Positions 1-8,632 of a DNA stretch of 64,000 bases are shown here, one piece after another; positions within the stretch are counted from its first letter, which is position 1, and each line of letters starts with the position of its first letter. This DNA comes from an uncultured Lachnospiraceae bacterium. Its GTDB lineage: Bacteria > Bacillota > Clostridia > Lachnospirales > Lachnospiraceae. Made by a program: the position numbers and the translations under genes. The stretch lies in contig CAMEDC010000008.1 of assembly GCA_945913255.1 (NCBI GenBank), positions 1 through 64,000 on the forward strand, written 5' to 3'. A model generated the notes under the pieces. It did no database searches, had not been told where the DNA came from, and worked only from the letters and a program-made list of their open reading frames with translations.

Positions 1-395
1 AGACAGCTGACAACGAAAAAGAACACGCAAAGATGTGGTTCAAGGAATTGAATGGCTTAGGCGATACACCTGCAAACTTAAAAGCAGCAGCTGATGGTGA
101 AAACTATGAGTGGACAGATATGTATGAAGATTTTGCCAAAACAGCTGAAGCGGAAGGATTCACAGCTCTTGCAGCAAAATTCCGTATGGTAGCCGCAATC
201 GAAAAACATCATGAGGAAAGATATCGCGCACTTCTTAAGAATATCGAGATGGCACAGGTATTTGAAAAGAGTGAAGTGAAGGTATGGGAGTGCCGTAACT
301 GTGGTCATATCGTAGTTGGCATAAAGGCACCTGAAGTTTGTCCTGTATGTGCACACCCACAGTCATACTTTGAAGTGAATGTAGAGAATTACTAG
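1..395 (+). CDS. rbr: Rubrerythrin, 3' part (start lies outside the window)
   Basis: Rubrerythrin is a cytosolic non-haem di-iron peroxidase that detoxifies hydrogen peroxide in anaerobes. The reading frame is open from base 3 through the ATG used by the ORF track, so the true start is upstream and about 130 residues are visible. The visible part holds the second half of the ferritin-like four-helix bundle, with an EKHHEERY iron-ligand helix. It ends in a rubredoxin-like domain with two CxxC knuckles (CRNCG and CPVCAH) that carries the electron-transfer iron. The desulfoferrodoxin gene follows after 12 bases, so the two form an oxidative-stress operon. Assignment is firm; only the length is unknown. 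Confidence 0.95.
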   Translation, partial: TADNEKEHAKMWFKELNGLGDTPANLKAAADGENYEWTDMYEDFAKTAEAEGFTALAAKFRMVAAIEKHHEERYRALLKNIEMAQVFEKSEVKVWECRNCGHIVVGIKAPEVCPVCAHPQSYFEVNVENY

Positions 396-407
396 GAGGA
401 AATGCAA

Positions 408-776
408 ATGAGATTTTTTGTTTGTGAGCATTGTGGAAATATCGTAGAAATGGTTAAAGATAAGGGTGTGCCTGTAATGTGTTGCGGTCAGAAAATGACA
501 GAGCTTATTCCTGGCACATCCGACGGTGCAGCAGAAAAGCATGTGCCTGTTGTTAAAGTTGATGGTAACAGAGTTAGTGTGATAGTAGGAGAAGTAGAAC
601 ATCCAATGGTAGATGCCCATTATATTGAATGGATTGCAATAGAGACATCAAAAGGTGTTCAGAGAAAGAAATTAAAACCGGAACAGGCTCCAAAAGCTGA
701 GTTTATGCTAACGGATGGTGAATCTGTAGAGGCTGTGTATGCATATTGTAACTTACATGGTTTGTGGAAAGCATAA
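408..776 (+). CDS. dfx: Desulfoferrodoxin (superoxide reductase)
   Basis: Superoxide reductase reduces superoxide to hydrogen peroxide without releasing oxygen, and rubrerythrin next door removes the peroxide. The 122-residue protein has both expected parts. The N-terminal desulforedoxin-type iron site has four cysteines (CEHC, then CC after about 15 residues). The C-terminal catalytic site keeps all ligands: His in EKHVP, EVEHP and DAHY, then Cys and His in CNLHG. The start is set at base 408, not 402, because AGGAGGA at 394-400 lies 7 bases before 408 but only 1 base before 402. A strong terminator follows. Confidence 0.93.
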   Translation: MRFFVCEHCGNIVEMVKDKGVPVMCCGQKMTELIPGTSDGAAEKHVPVVKVDGNRVSVIVGEVEHPMVDAHYIEWIAIETSKGVQRKKLKPEQAPKAEFMLTDGESVEAVYAYCNLHGLWKA

Positions 777-813
777 GAGCAGAAGTACATTTAGAATTTC
801 GGAAGAAGATGGC

Positions 814-852
814 AAAACAGGGACGAGAGAATTTTATCTCGCCCCTGTTTTT
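814..852 (+). terminator. Rho-independent terminator after rbr-dfx
   Basis: An inverted repeat (AACAGGG-A-CGAGA paired with TCTCG-C-CCCTGTT) has a short AT-rich loop and ends in a T run. It closes the rubrerythrin/desulfoferrodoxin unit. Confidence 0.85.
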
Positions 853-994
853 GTCAGGTGGAGAAGTAAAGGATCGAAATTATGATTATTCAAATAAATA
901 GCTCTTTTTGGAAAGAAATATATGTTGGATAGGAATCTAAATTATGCATTGGAAGAGTCGAAAAGAGTGTGGGAGTAAAATAGAGCAAATAATG

Positions 995-1038
995 GTCAAA
1001 AAACCATCGACATCCGACCTCATGCACGATATAATATA
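995..1038 (+). promoter_or_regulatory. Sigma-A-like promoter, copy A of a duplicated cassette
   Basis: TCGACA at 1007-1012 and TATAAT at 1030-1035 are separated by exactly 17 bases. The surrounding bases, including GTCAAAAAA upstream and the spacer, are nearly identical to a second copy at 3571-3615. It points rightward, but immediately downstream lies only an antisense gene remnant, so no obvious gene is served here. Confidence 0.55.
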
Positions 1039-1240
1039 GGTAACCTAAGGTACAATAGCACCAGGTCTGTGGAAGACCTTTCTCGATTCTTTTATTTTGT
1101 GCCCATTCAAATTTCTTCTCTATATCCGCTGATTTTGAGAGAGGATGTTCCTGGGAAAACTTTATTGCTTCTTCTCCCAAATTGTGCTTTTCCATACTCG
1201 AAATAAATCTAAGTGCATGTGGATTATCGTTTTTTGCCAT
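1036..1240 (-). pseudogene. 5' remnant of a gene of unknown function, internally deleted and truncated
   Basis: On the minus strand an AAGGAGAAAGTCT ribosome site precedes an ATG at 1240, and the first 49 or so codons look like a genuine protein start (MAKNDNPHALRFISS). The frame then passes into GLPQTWCYCTLGY, which from memory resembles the C-terminal part of a longer clostridial family of unknown function, so an internal piece seems to be missing. Just after LGY the reading frame runs into the reverse complement of promoter cassette A and continues meaninglessly to 890. The ORF-track protein of 116 residues is therefore probably a decayed gene. The family is not named because I cannot confirm it. 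Confidence 0.5.
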
Positions 1241-1310
1241 AGACTTTCTCCTTTTTCTCTAATGTGATACTTGTTTCCTGATGTAATGATATCACGTTTT
1301 TGATTTTCTT

Positions 1311-1328
1311 TCATTAGGGACCTAATGA
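1311..1328. promoter_or_regulatory. Perfect palindrome, likely operator
   Basis: TCATTAGG-GA-CCTAATGA is an 18-base palindrome with perfect 8-base arms. It sits about 70 bases upstream of the truncated minus-strand gene that starts at 1240. Size and symmetry resemble dimeric repressor sites such as those of MarR-type regulators, but no regulator gene is adjacent in this window. The rest of 853-1529 contains only the features listed separately. Confidence 0.45.
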
Positions 1329-1529
1329 AACCTCTTTTGTTTGTAGCTGCTATTTGTTTTTGGATATCTGCCTTGCCTCTGTAGGAGAATCTCAAGCTGC
1401 CAATTGGGAAAATGTTGATCGGGGAATTATTTGTGATAGAAACAGTTGATAGAATATGCTATATTGAATTTAATAGTAAAAGGAACAGGAGATCATGAGA
1501 TGAGAATTTTTCAAATGAGGAGCAGGAAA

Positions 1530-3119
1530 ATGAGTAAAAATCAACTTTCAAAAGCAAACCCGGAGTCATCCGCACATTTTATCTTTCGTAACATTTGTGC
1601 AGTTGTAACTGTTTTCATCGCAATCTATTTTCTATATCAGTTTTTAGCAATAGACATGCAGTCACATAATCAGGATCAGTTTACTAATAGTATTGCAGAT
1701 GCGTATGCTTCCGATTATTTCGCACAGGGATTTGAGGAAGTGATGATGGAAGATTATGGTATTCAAATACCTTCCTTTGATGTCCCAAATATCTTCAACA
1801 TTCTTTTGTTTCTTTTGTGTGTGGTAGCCTGTGTGCTTTCGAATGTTGTAAACGGTCATCTTGTCAGACCTTTTTACAGAACTTCTGTTATTTCAACTGC
1901 AATTGTTATTGTGATACAGTGCATTTCTGCAACTCCGCTCAAGATATATATTCCAATTTTGTTGGCTACAATTATTCAGGGAACCGACGGGGACCTAGCA
2001 GCCATTGAACATATTAACCGGGAACTCCCTCGTTCTCTTATTTATGTATGTACCCTGGTTATCGCATTTCTTTTGGCTTTTATTCCTGCTTCAATTGCAC
2101 GAAAGAAAAATCATTCTTATGTAGGGTATTTCATATTTGGTTATTTATTTTTTCTTCCGGCGTTGGCGATATCCCTTTGTATTGGAGATAAATACAATGA
2201 CGAGAGAATCAATGGCAGGGGCATATTAGTTGTACTTGGTATTGTTATTACCTTTTATCTGACAAAGGTTTTTATTATGCCAATTGATATTTTTTCTTCG
2301 TATTTGTCGAATAAGTACTATCCGCAGCTTATGGAAAGTGAAGGAATTACAGGTATGCTTCTTGCTGTTTTGGCATTGGAGTTTGCCGTTGCCTTTATCC
2401 TTGCTCTTCTTGTAGCGCTGATAGTTACCAAGCTTCTGAAAAAGCCTGTCAATGCCATTGCTGTTTCGTTAAAAGTCGGTAAGAAAAAAGCCGGTTCTTC
2501 AAATTACACCGGGAAAAATGCCAATTATGTCTGCCAACTTTCTCGTGCTTTACCGATAGCAAAGAAGTATGAACGTTTTTTCAACAGACGTGATAAACTG
2601 GCGCGATATAAGAAATTAGATATTGATAATGTCATGGCAATGGCTTTGCCAATCACGCTTATTTTTGCGATATTTATTGAATTTGTTTACAAAAATATTA
2701 GTATTTATATCCCGCTTCCGTGGGATCAAAATGTATTTCCATGGAGAGTATATGGTTATGTTGTTCTTGGTATTTTTGTATTGACTTGTATTTTTGCCAA
2801 GCCGATTGCAATGCTAAAATGTAAAAAAGCACAGAAGCTTGATGCCATTAGCGAACAAAAGGGATATCTGCAAGCCATTCGTAATGAGTTGCCGGATTTT
2901 CATGAATTGCCGGATGAGGATATTCGCTATAAAACACTGCGTGATATGCGTATCATCTTCCGTTTTGGAGCAGACCATATGGCAATTAAAGATGCACTGG
3001 GCTTTGCTTCACTTACAAAAGAAGGTGTGGCAATGGCTAAAATTATTGCAACGGCTGCTGTACCAATTGTATTAGCAAAAGTTGTCAATGATTGTGTAGA
3101 CAGCTCTTCTGATACATAG
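1530..3119 (+). CDS. Multi-pass membrane protein of unknown function
   Basis: A 529-residue, strongly hydrophobic protein with roughly ten predicted membrane helices. The pattern is one helix near residue 30, a 70-residue polar loop probably outside the cell, two groups of helices with short basic loops, then a basic cytoplasmic segment with two more helices and a hydrophilic tail. The tail contains ELPDFHELPDED and a final helix-like stretch near AMAKIIATAAVP. No transporter or enzyme motif was recognised. The start at 1530 is preferred because AGGAGCAGG lies just before it; the ORF track extends 28 codons further without a ribosome site. It stands alone between remnant regions. Confidence 0.7.
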   Translation: MSKNQLSKANPESSAHFIFRNICAVVTVFIAIYFLYQFLAIDMQSHNQDQFTNSIADAYASDYFAQGFEEVMMEDYGIQIPSFDVPNIFNILLFLLCVVACVLSNVVNGHLVRPFYRTSVISTAIVIVIQCISATPLKIYIPILLATIIQGTDGDLAAIEHINRELPRSLIYVCTLVIAFLLAFIPASIARKKNHSYVGYFIFGYLFFLPALAISLCIGDKYNDERINGRGILVVLGIVITFYLTKVFIMPIDIFSSYLSNKYYPQLMESEGITGMLLAVLALEFAVAFILALLVALIVTKLLKKPVNAIAVSLKVGKKKAGSSNYTGKNANYVCQLSRALPIAKKYERFFNRRDKLARYKKLDIDNVMAMALPITLIFAIFIEFVYKNISIYIPLPWDQNVFPWRVYGYVVLGIFVLTCIFAKPIAMLKCKKAQKLDAISEQKGYLQAIRNELPDFHELPDEDIRYKTLRDMRIIFRFGADHMAIKDALGFASLTKEGVAMAKIIATAAVPIVLAKVVNDCVDSSSDT

Positions 3120-3343
3120 TTCCGGGTTACCCCTGTGGTAATCGAGAGTGCAAGGCTGCTCCTGCACAGTGATTTGACAGACAGAATTCAGGATGGCATG
3201 ATCTGAATCGGTAAGAGGTGAAGGTGCCTTCTATTTCTTTTGAACAGCGATTTTAATTATACTTTACGGGCATACCAGGTTATGTTTTTATGCTTTTGGG
3301 GAAATTACAATAGTAAATTTGCGGAAATATTAGAGGGTGTTGC

Positions 3344-3565
3344 AACATCCTTCCCTCAGACAGAAAAATCATAGAAAATGGAATAGTTTCCGATATGACG
3401 GCTACCGATGTGTAAAAGATTTTAAACCTGAAACATGCATGGGAGTTTATTCTGGACCGTGATGTAGTCGCCAGCCGTTCCGACTACTATATGCTCAGCC
3501 ATATTGCAAGGCTTGTAAATGAAGGTTTTTTTGCAGAAGGGCTCAGGCAGATAATGGTAATATGA
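3344..3565 (+). pseudogene. Remnant resembling part of a Fic-family protein
   Basis: One frame reads NILPSDRKIIENG, a TAA stop at 3413-3415, then KILNLKHAWEFILDRDVVAS and SDYYMLSHIARLVNEGF before ending at TGA 3563-3565. The LKHAWEF...HIARLVNEGF pattern is what I remember from the region preceding the catalytic core of Fic AMP-transferases in clostridia. There is no start codon, no catalytic HPFxxGNGR motif and an internal stop, so it is a dead fragment. It ends a few bases before promoter cassette B. The rest of 3120-3343 shows other short open stretches that I could not assign. Confidence 0.4.
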
Positions 3566-3570
3566 TAGCA

Positions 3571-3615
3571 GTCAAAAAAAACATCGACATCTGACCTTAT
3601 ACACGGTATGATATA
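3571..3615 (+). promoter_or_regulatory. Sigma-A-like promoter, copy B of a duplicated cassette
   Basis: TCGACA at 3584-3589 and TATGAT at 3607-3612 are spaced by 17 bases. The cassette matches copy A at 995-1038 closely, including the spacer (GACCT-AT-CACG). It lies 80 bases upstream of the small ORF at 3695 and probably transcribes it. Confidence 0.6.
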
Positions 3616-3694
3616 CATGAATTGATAAAGGCTAATAGTTTATACTATTTATGTCTTATAAAAGAGAATATTATGAATTTGGGGGGATCGAGAC

Positions 3695-3880
3695 ATGTCA
3701 GAAGAAATATTGGAAAAACCTGAATTAACCATTAACTTTTTATGTATTGACAAGTGGAAAAAGAAGCAGACACTTTCTGTCTTTGATTTTTCCAGTTTGC
3801 AGGGTACGGTATCATCGGTATTATTGATTGCTGTAATTGCCCTTCTTGTGAAATATATCAAGCTTAAAAAACGTCAATGA
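3695..3880 (+). CDS. Small single-pass membrane protein, unknown function
   Basis: A 61-residue protein with a polar first half and one hydrophobic helix near the C-terminus (VSSVLLIAVIALLV), followed by a basic tail KYIKLKKRQ. This suggests a tail-anchored protein with the N-terminal part exposed. A G-rich ribosome site (GGGGGG) precedes the ATG, promoter cassette B lies upstream and a terminator follows, so it is a complete one-gene unit. I recognise no family. Confidence 0.55.
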   Translation: MSEEILEKPELTINFLCIDKWKKKQTLSVFDFSSLQGTVSSVLLIAVIALLVKYIKLKKRQ

Positions 3881-3903
3881 TTTATTTGGCGGAATCATTT
3901 ATA

Positions 3904-3927
3904 GGGCTGTTTAGACAGTCCTTTTTT
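3904..3927 (+). terminator. Rho-independent terminator after the small membrane protein
   Basis: GGGCTGT and ACAGTCC form a 7-base stem (with G-T pairing) around TTAG, followed by six T. Confidence 0.8.
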
Positions 3928-4033
3928 GAAAGAGAATACATGATTGTCTGAAAGAAACAATGAGGTTATCGTTTCCTGTTTGCATCAAATGGCAGGGAAA
4001 TAGCAGAACGAAAATCGAGGAGAAAGACAGAAA

Positions 4034-6865
4034 ATGAGTGAAAAGATATATTCCGTAGATGCATATGCAAAGACGGCAAGAGCGGCTGTTGCGGAGGGCT
4101 GCGTTCTTCTACGAAACGAAGGTGCGGTATTACCTCTGGAGGCAGGTACGAGGATTGCCCTGTTTGGAAGGAGTCAGTTCTGTTATTTTAAAAGCGGAAC
4201 CGGCTCGGGTGGAATGGTAAATACCGCTTATGTGACAGGGATTAAGGAAGCGTTAGAGAGTGATACACGTTTTGCATTAAATAAAGATCTGACGGCACAG
4301 TATGAGGAGTGGCTGAAAAGCCATCCATTTGATGTGGGCGCCGGCTGGGCGCAGGAGCCGTGGTTTCAGGAGGAAATGCCCATTACAAAGGAGATTGTCG
4401 AAAAGGCACGCACACAGTCGGATGTGGCTATTGTGATGATCGGACGAACCGCCGGGGAAGACAAAGATAATAAGATGGAGGCCGGCAGTTATCTTCTGAC
4501 CAAAGAAGAGGAAGATATGTTGGAAAACGTTTGTGCCGACTTTGAAAAGACCATTGTTCTTCTGAATGTTGGCAATATCATTGATATGGCCTGGGTGGAC
4601 AAGTATCAGCCGAAAGCCGTGATGTATGTTTGGCAGGGCGGTCAGGAAGGTGGCAATGGTGTTTTGGATTTGTTGAGCGGAGATGTTTCACCCTCCGGCA
4701 AGCTTTCGGACACCATCGCTTATAACATAAAGGATTATCCGTCCACGGAGAATTTCGGAGATGAAAAGCAAAACATTTATGCAGAGGACATCTATGTAGG
4801 CTATCGATATTTCTCCACTTTTGCACCACATTGTGTACGCTATCCCTTTGGATATGGTCTTTCTTATACGACCTTTGAAACCACAGGTGAAGTTACGGTT
4901 GATCTTTCAGGGAAGCTTCCAACTGTAACGGTAAAGAGTGTGGTAAAGAATACGGGAAATGTTGCAGGAAAAGAAGTGGTGATGGTATTTGCCGAGGCTC
5001 CTCAGGGAAGGCTGGGAAAGGCAACACGGGTACTTTGCGGATACGCTAAGACTACCTGCTTACAGCCGGGGGAAGATCAGACCATTACCATTGAGGTACC
5101 GGCAAAGTATTTTGTTTCCTATGATGACAGCGGTGTTACCGGCCATAAATCCTGCTATGTGTTAGAGGCGGGGGAATATCGTTTTTATGTTGGCGATAAT
5201 GCAAGGGATGCCGGATGCGTAGGTAGCTTTACCTTAAAGGAGCTTTTGATTACCGAGGAATTGGAGGAGGCTATGGCTCCGACGGTTGCCTTCCGCCGTT
5301 TGACCACAGGCGCAAAGAAAGCGGATGACACCTATGAAGTAGCAAAGCAGGAAGTACCTCTCCGCACTGTGGACATGTGGATGAGAAGAAGAGAGCGCAT
5401 GCCCAAGTGCAATCAGTATACCGGCGACAGGGGATATCGTTTATCGGATGTGGAGTCAGGAAAGGTCACTATGGATGAATTTCTTGCCCAGATGACGGAG
5501 GAAGAACTTGTTTGTATTGTCCGGGGAGAAGGGATGTGTTCTCCGAAGGTAACAGCGGGAACGGCAGCAGCCTTTGGCGGTGTGACAAAGCGTTTGCAGG
5601 AGCTTGGGCTTCCGGTGGCCTGCTGTGCCGATGGACCCAGCGGAATCCGTATGGACTGCGGAACCATCGCTTTTGCAATGCCGAACGGAACCTGTCTGGC
5701 TTGTTCCTTCAATGATGAGCTGGTGGGCGAGCTTTATGAGTGGGAAGGAATGGAGCTTCGCAAGAATCAGGTGGATACTCTGTTGGGACCCGGTATGAAT
5801 ATACATAGAAATCCTTTGAACGGAAGAAACTTTGAGTATTTTTCCGAAGATCCGTTTTTGACCGGTAAGATGGCTGCTGTTCAGCTTCGTGCCATGCATA
5901 AGTACGGCGTGACCGGAACCATCAAGCATTTTGCCTGCAATAATCAGGAGCTTTCCAGACATTTTGCCATGGGTATTGTGTCAGAGCGTGCGTTAAGAGA
6001 AATATACCTGAAGGGGTATGAGATTGCGGTGAAAGAAGGGCAGGCGCGTTCGATCATGTCCACCTATGGTCCCGTCAATGGTCTGTGGACTGCCGGAAAC
6101 TATGATCTTTTGACCACTATTTTACGAAGAGAATGGGGCTATACCGGAATCGTCATGACGGACTGGTGGGCGAAAATCAACGATGAGGGCAAGGAAGCCA
6201 CCATTCAGAATACAGCAGCCATGGTTCGTGCACAGAATGATCTGTATATGGTCACCGGGGATTCTTTGGGCAATACGAATCAGGACAATTCAGAAGAAGA
6301 ATTAAAAAAGGGTACTGTGAGAAGAGAAGAGTTTGTTCGCTGCGCGGCAAACATCTGTAGATTCTTACTGCAGTCTTATGCATACGAAAGATTGATGGGA
6401 CGTATGACCGCCCTGGATGAGCAGCTTCAAAGGATTGCGGAAGAGGAAAGTGCAGTCAGCGGTAAGGTATATAATATTGAAATGACGGAAGCCGAAGCGT
6501 CTATCAATCCGGCATGGATTAACACAGAGAAGGGACGCTCTACGGTATTCCAGGTGACAGTAAAGGAGCGGGGCTTGTATCATATGGAACTGACCTATCG
6601 CGCATCGGCAGACAGCACCGATTTGGCACAGATTCCACTTTCCGTCTTTCAGGATAAGCAGCTGGCAGAGATGATTTCCCTTGCCGGTTCTCAAAAAGAG
6701 TGGAAGACCAGCATTATCAAGTTCCCGAACTTTTTAATGAGCTATACTTTCTATGCAAAGTTATTCTTTGGTATGGGCGGTATGGAAATTAAGGAATGCA
6801 AGATTGTCATGAGCAAGTCCTACGAGGAAGAAATCTTACAGGGAAGACAGAAAGAATTACAGTAA
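4034..6865 (+). CDS. Glycoside hydrolase family 3 beta-glucosidase, domain-permuted
   Basis: GH3 enzymes release terminal beta-linked glucose or related sugars by a retaining mechanism. In this 943-residue protein the usual order is reversed. The alpha/beta sandwich domain comes first (EGCVLLRNEGAVLPL near residue 20), followed by a fibronectin-III-like segment at about 270-400. The TIM barrel comes last (NFEYFSEDPF near 600, KHFACNNQE near 630). The catalytic nucleophile is the Asp of GIVMTDWW, about residue 710. Such inverted order is known in some Ruminococcus-type beta-glucosidases. There is no signal peptide, so it probably acts on imported oligosaccharides. AGGAGA precedes the ATG. Family is certain; the exact substrate is not. 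Confidence 0.92.
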   Translation: MSEKIYSVDAYAKTARAAVAEGCVLLRNEGAVLPLEAGTRIALFGRSQFCYFKSGTGSGGMVNTAYVTGIKEALESDTRFALNKDLTAQYEEWLKSHPFDVGAGWAQEPWFQEEMPITKEIVEKARTQSDVAIVMIGRTAGEDKDNKMEAGSYLLTKEEEDMLENVCADFEKTIVLLNVGNIIDMAWVDKYQPKAVMYVWQGGQEGGNGVLDLLSGDVSPSGKLSDTIAYNIKDYPSTENFGDEKQNIYAEDIYVGYRYFSTFAPHCVRYPFGYGLSYTTFETTGEVTVDLSGKLPTVTVKSVVKNTGNVAGKEVVMVFAEAPQGRLGKATRVLCGYAKTTCLQPGEDQTITIEVPAKYFVSYDDSGVTGHKSCYVLEAGEYRFYVGDNARDAGCVGSFTLKELLITEELEEAMAPTVAFRRLTTGAKKADDTYEVAKQEVPLRTVDMWMRRRERMPKCNQYTGDRGYRLSDVESGKVTMDEFLAQMTEEELVCIVRGEGMCSPKVTAGTAAAFGGVTKRLQELGLPVACCADGPSGIRMDCGTIAFAMPNGTCLACSFNDELVGELYEWEGMELRKNQVDTLLGPGMNIHRNPLNGRNFEYFSEDPFLTGKMAAVQLRAMHKYGVTGTIKHFACNNQELSRHFAMGIVSERALREIYLKGYEIAVKEGQARSIMSTYGPVNGLWTAGNYDLLTTILRREWGYTGIVMTDWWAKINDEGKEATIQNTAAMVRAQNDLYMVTGDSLGNTNQDNSEEELKKGTVRREEFVRCAANICRFLLQSYAYERLMGRMTALDEQLQRIAEEESAVSGKVYNIEMTEAEASINPAWINTEKGRSTVFQVTVKERGLYHMELTYRASADSTDLAQIPLSVFQDKQLAEMISLAGSQKEWKTSIIKFPNFLMSYTFYAKLFFGMGGMEIKECKIVMSKSYEEEILQGRQKELQ

Positions 6866-7010
6866 CAAGTTTGCATAAAGCGATTTTGAAATAAGAGCAA
6901 AAATAGTCGAGTAAATTCCCATCACATGATTGTAAAATGTTTGTGTAACTACAAATAACAATCGAACCAATGACAGTTAGGTCAAAGAATATGTGAATGG
7001 GGGATATGAA

Positions 7011-8177
7011 ATGGTACACGACTTAATGAATGATATAGGAAAAGAACGGCCGGTAGGCACGAAGAACAATACGGATATTCTTCACTATTTAGAAGAGTTA
7101 CTGGTGAAAATGGGTTATGAAACAGAGAAGCTGCCTTTTTCGTGTAAAACATGGGAAACAGGTGAATCCTGTTTATTTCTGGATGACAGGAAAATTGAAA
7201 TCCAGGCAAGTCCTTTTTCACAGGCGTTTGAGGGTTCCGGAAGACTGGTGTTTGTCAAGAGTGCGGATGAACTGGAAGCGGTAGATTGTCAGGATTGTAT
7301 TTTGGTTGTTGGTGGAAAATTAGCAGAAGAGCCCTTACAACCAAAAGACTATCCTTTCTATTATCCGGACGAACACAGGTATTTGATTGAATTACTTGAG
7401 AGGAAACAACCTGCTGTAATTATCGCTGCGACAGGAAAACATGCCCTGTGCGGATTACAGCCATATCCGCTTTTCGAGGATGGGAATTTCCTGATTCCTT
7501 CCGCCTATGTACCGGAGATGATGTTTGAGGAATTACAAGGTAATGAGAAGGAAGGAATGACCCGGGTATCTATTTTGTCAAAGAATCAACAGCAAAACAG
7601 CTATCAGCTCGTGGCGAAGAAAAGGAACAAAGGCAATCACGGCAAAATCGTTGTATGTGCTCATATGGACACGAAGTATCATACAAGAGGAGCGCTTGAT
7701 AATGCGGTTGGGGTCGCTGTGCTAATGGAAGTAGCCGAAAAGCTTGCAAGCTCTGATTATGATATTGATATTGTTCCCTTTAATGGAGAGGAATACTACG
7801 GAGCCAGCGGCGAAGTGGAATATCTGAAGTACATTCGTTCCGGCCGGGATACGGTTTCTTTGGTAGTCAATATTGATTCTCCTTGCCATGTCGGCTCTCA
7901 AATAGCGGTATCACTATACAATTTTGGTGATTCTGCAAAAGAGGCTGTTGACCGTTTGATGCAAACACAAAATGAAGTGGTTTATGGCTCGGAATGGTAT
8001 GCAGGCGATCATGCTGCCTTTGCATTCCGGGGAATCCCCTGTATGGTATTGAGTTCTTCTGACTTATTTGAAGGTGGCTTAGATGATACACATACGATGC
8101 GGGATACACCGGATAAAGTTGATCTCAGTCAGGTAAAACCTGCTGCTGACTTTATCATGCAATATATCCAACGATAA
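7011..8177 (+). CDS. M28-family metallopeptidase (aminopeptidase-like)
   Basis: M28 peptidases are zinc exopeptidases that remove N-terminal residues. The 388-residue protein shows the co-catalytic site motifs: CAHMDT, then GALDNAVGVAVLME, the catalytic NGEEYYG, an Asp in VVNIDSP, and a final His in DDTHTMRDT. There is no signal peptide, so it is probably cytoplasmic. The start is placed at ATG 7011 with GGGGGA 6 bases upstream; the ORF-track start at 6993 is a GTG with no ribosome site. The exact substrate cannot be read from the sequence. Confidence 0.85.
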   Translation: MVHDLMNDIGKERPVGTKNNTDILHYLEELLVKMGYETEKLPFSCKTWETGESCLFLDDRKIEIQASPFSQAFEGSGRLVFVKSADELEAVDCQDCILVVGGKLAEEPLQPKDYPFYYPDEHRYLIELLERKQPAVIIAATGKHALCGLQPYPLFEDGNFLIPSAYVPEMMFEELQGNEKEGMTRVSILSKNQQQNSYQLVAKKRNKGNHGKIVVCAHMDTKYHTRGALDNAVGVAVLMEVAEKLASSDYDIDIVPFNGEEYYGASGEVEYLKYIRSGRDTVSLVVNIDSPCHVGSQIAVSLYNFGDSAKEAVDRLMQTQNEVVYGSEWYAGDHAAFAFRGIPCMVLSSSDLFEGGLDDTHTMRDTPDKVDLSQVKPAADFIMQYIQR

Positions 8178-8189
8178 CAATAATACCTA

Positions 8190-8477
8190 TTACATTTTTC
8201 CTAAGAGATATTTGGCGATTTCTCCGGAGGCTATTGTGTTTTCTACCCACAGTTTCAAAGAATCGATGGTTAGCGACATATTGTCCAGATAATCTTTTAT
8301 TCTCAAAAAGTCTGAAATTTCATCTTCTGTCACTTTACCGTCGGCTGCGATATCGATCATTCGATCTTTTTCCTTGGAAAGAGTGTTTAAAGTTGAGAGC
8401 ATTTCAAGGGTTATCATCGAGAGATCTTTCGCGGTAACTTCCGACCCATTTCGATTCTCCTTTGCCAAAGCAATTTA
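8190..8477 (-). pseudogene. Fragment of an XRE-type regulator
   Basis: The 92-residue frame (AKENRNGSEVTAKDL, then KEKDRMIDIAADGKVTEDEISDF and a YLDNMSLTIDSLKLW helix) matches, from memory, the C-terminal part of common clostridial helix-turn-helix regulators. The DNA-binding domain is absent. A TAA stop lies three codons upstream of the TTG used as start, and the last residues (YLLGKM) depart from the pattern. It is most likely a decayed remnant, although translation from TTG cannot be excluded. The rest of 8178-8632 holds only the promoter of the next operon. Confidence 0.5.
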
Positions 8478-8548
8478 TGCATTCGGATTACTGTATAGAA
8501 GCCAAATGGTATAAAGTTTCGCAGAAGTCAAAAGGTATAAAATTTCTC

Positions 8549-8590
8549 TTGCCAAATGAATGAAATAAGATATAATGTATACATGTATAT
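8549..8590 (+). promoter_or_regulatory. Promoter and palindromic operator candidate of the amino-acid ABC operon
   Basis: TTGCCA (8549-8554) and TATAAT (8571-8576) are spaced by 16 bases. Immediately after the -10 lies the perfect 12-base palindrome TATACATGTATA (8578-8589), which would cover the transcription start and could bind a repressor. Confidence 0.65.
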
Positions 8591-8632
8591 AATAAATATG
8601 CAATTATGTGTATATTTTAAGGAGGAGAAATT

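Noticed and set aside
1162-1395. Minus-strand ORF of 77 residues
   Set aside because: Overlaps the ribosome site and start of the truncated gene in another frame and crosses the palindromic operator; no coding signal.
3944-3980. TTGTCT-N17-TATCGT promoter and a catabolite-repression site before the GH3 gene
   Set aside because: The -10 is poor and the candidate site (GGTTATCGTTTCCT) misses several consensus positions.
6939-6956. TTTGT-GTAACT-ACAAA considered as an operator before the M28 gene
   Set aside because: Arms of only 5 bases in AT-rich sequence and no promoter in register; could be chance.
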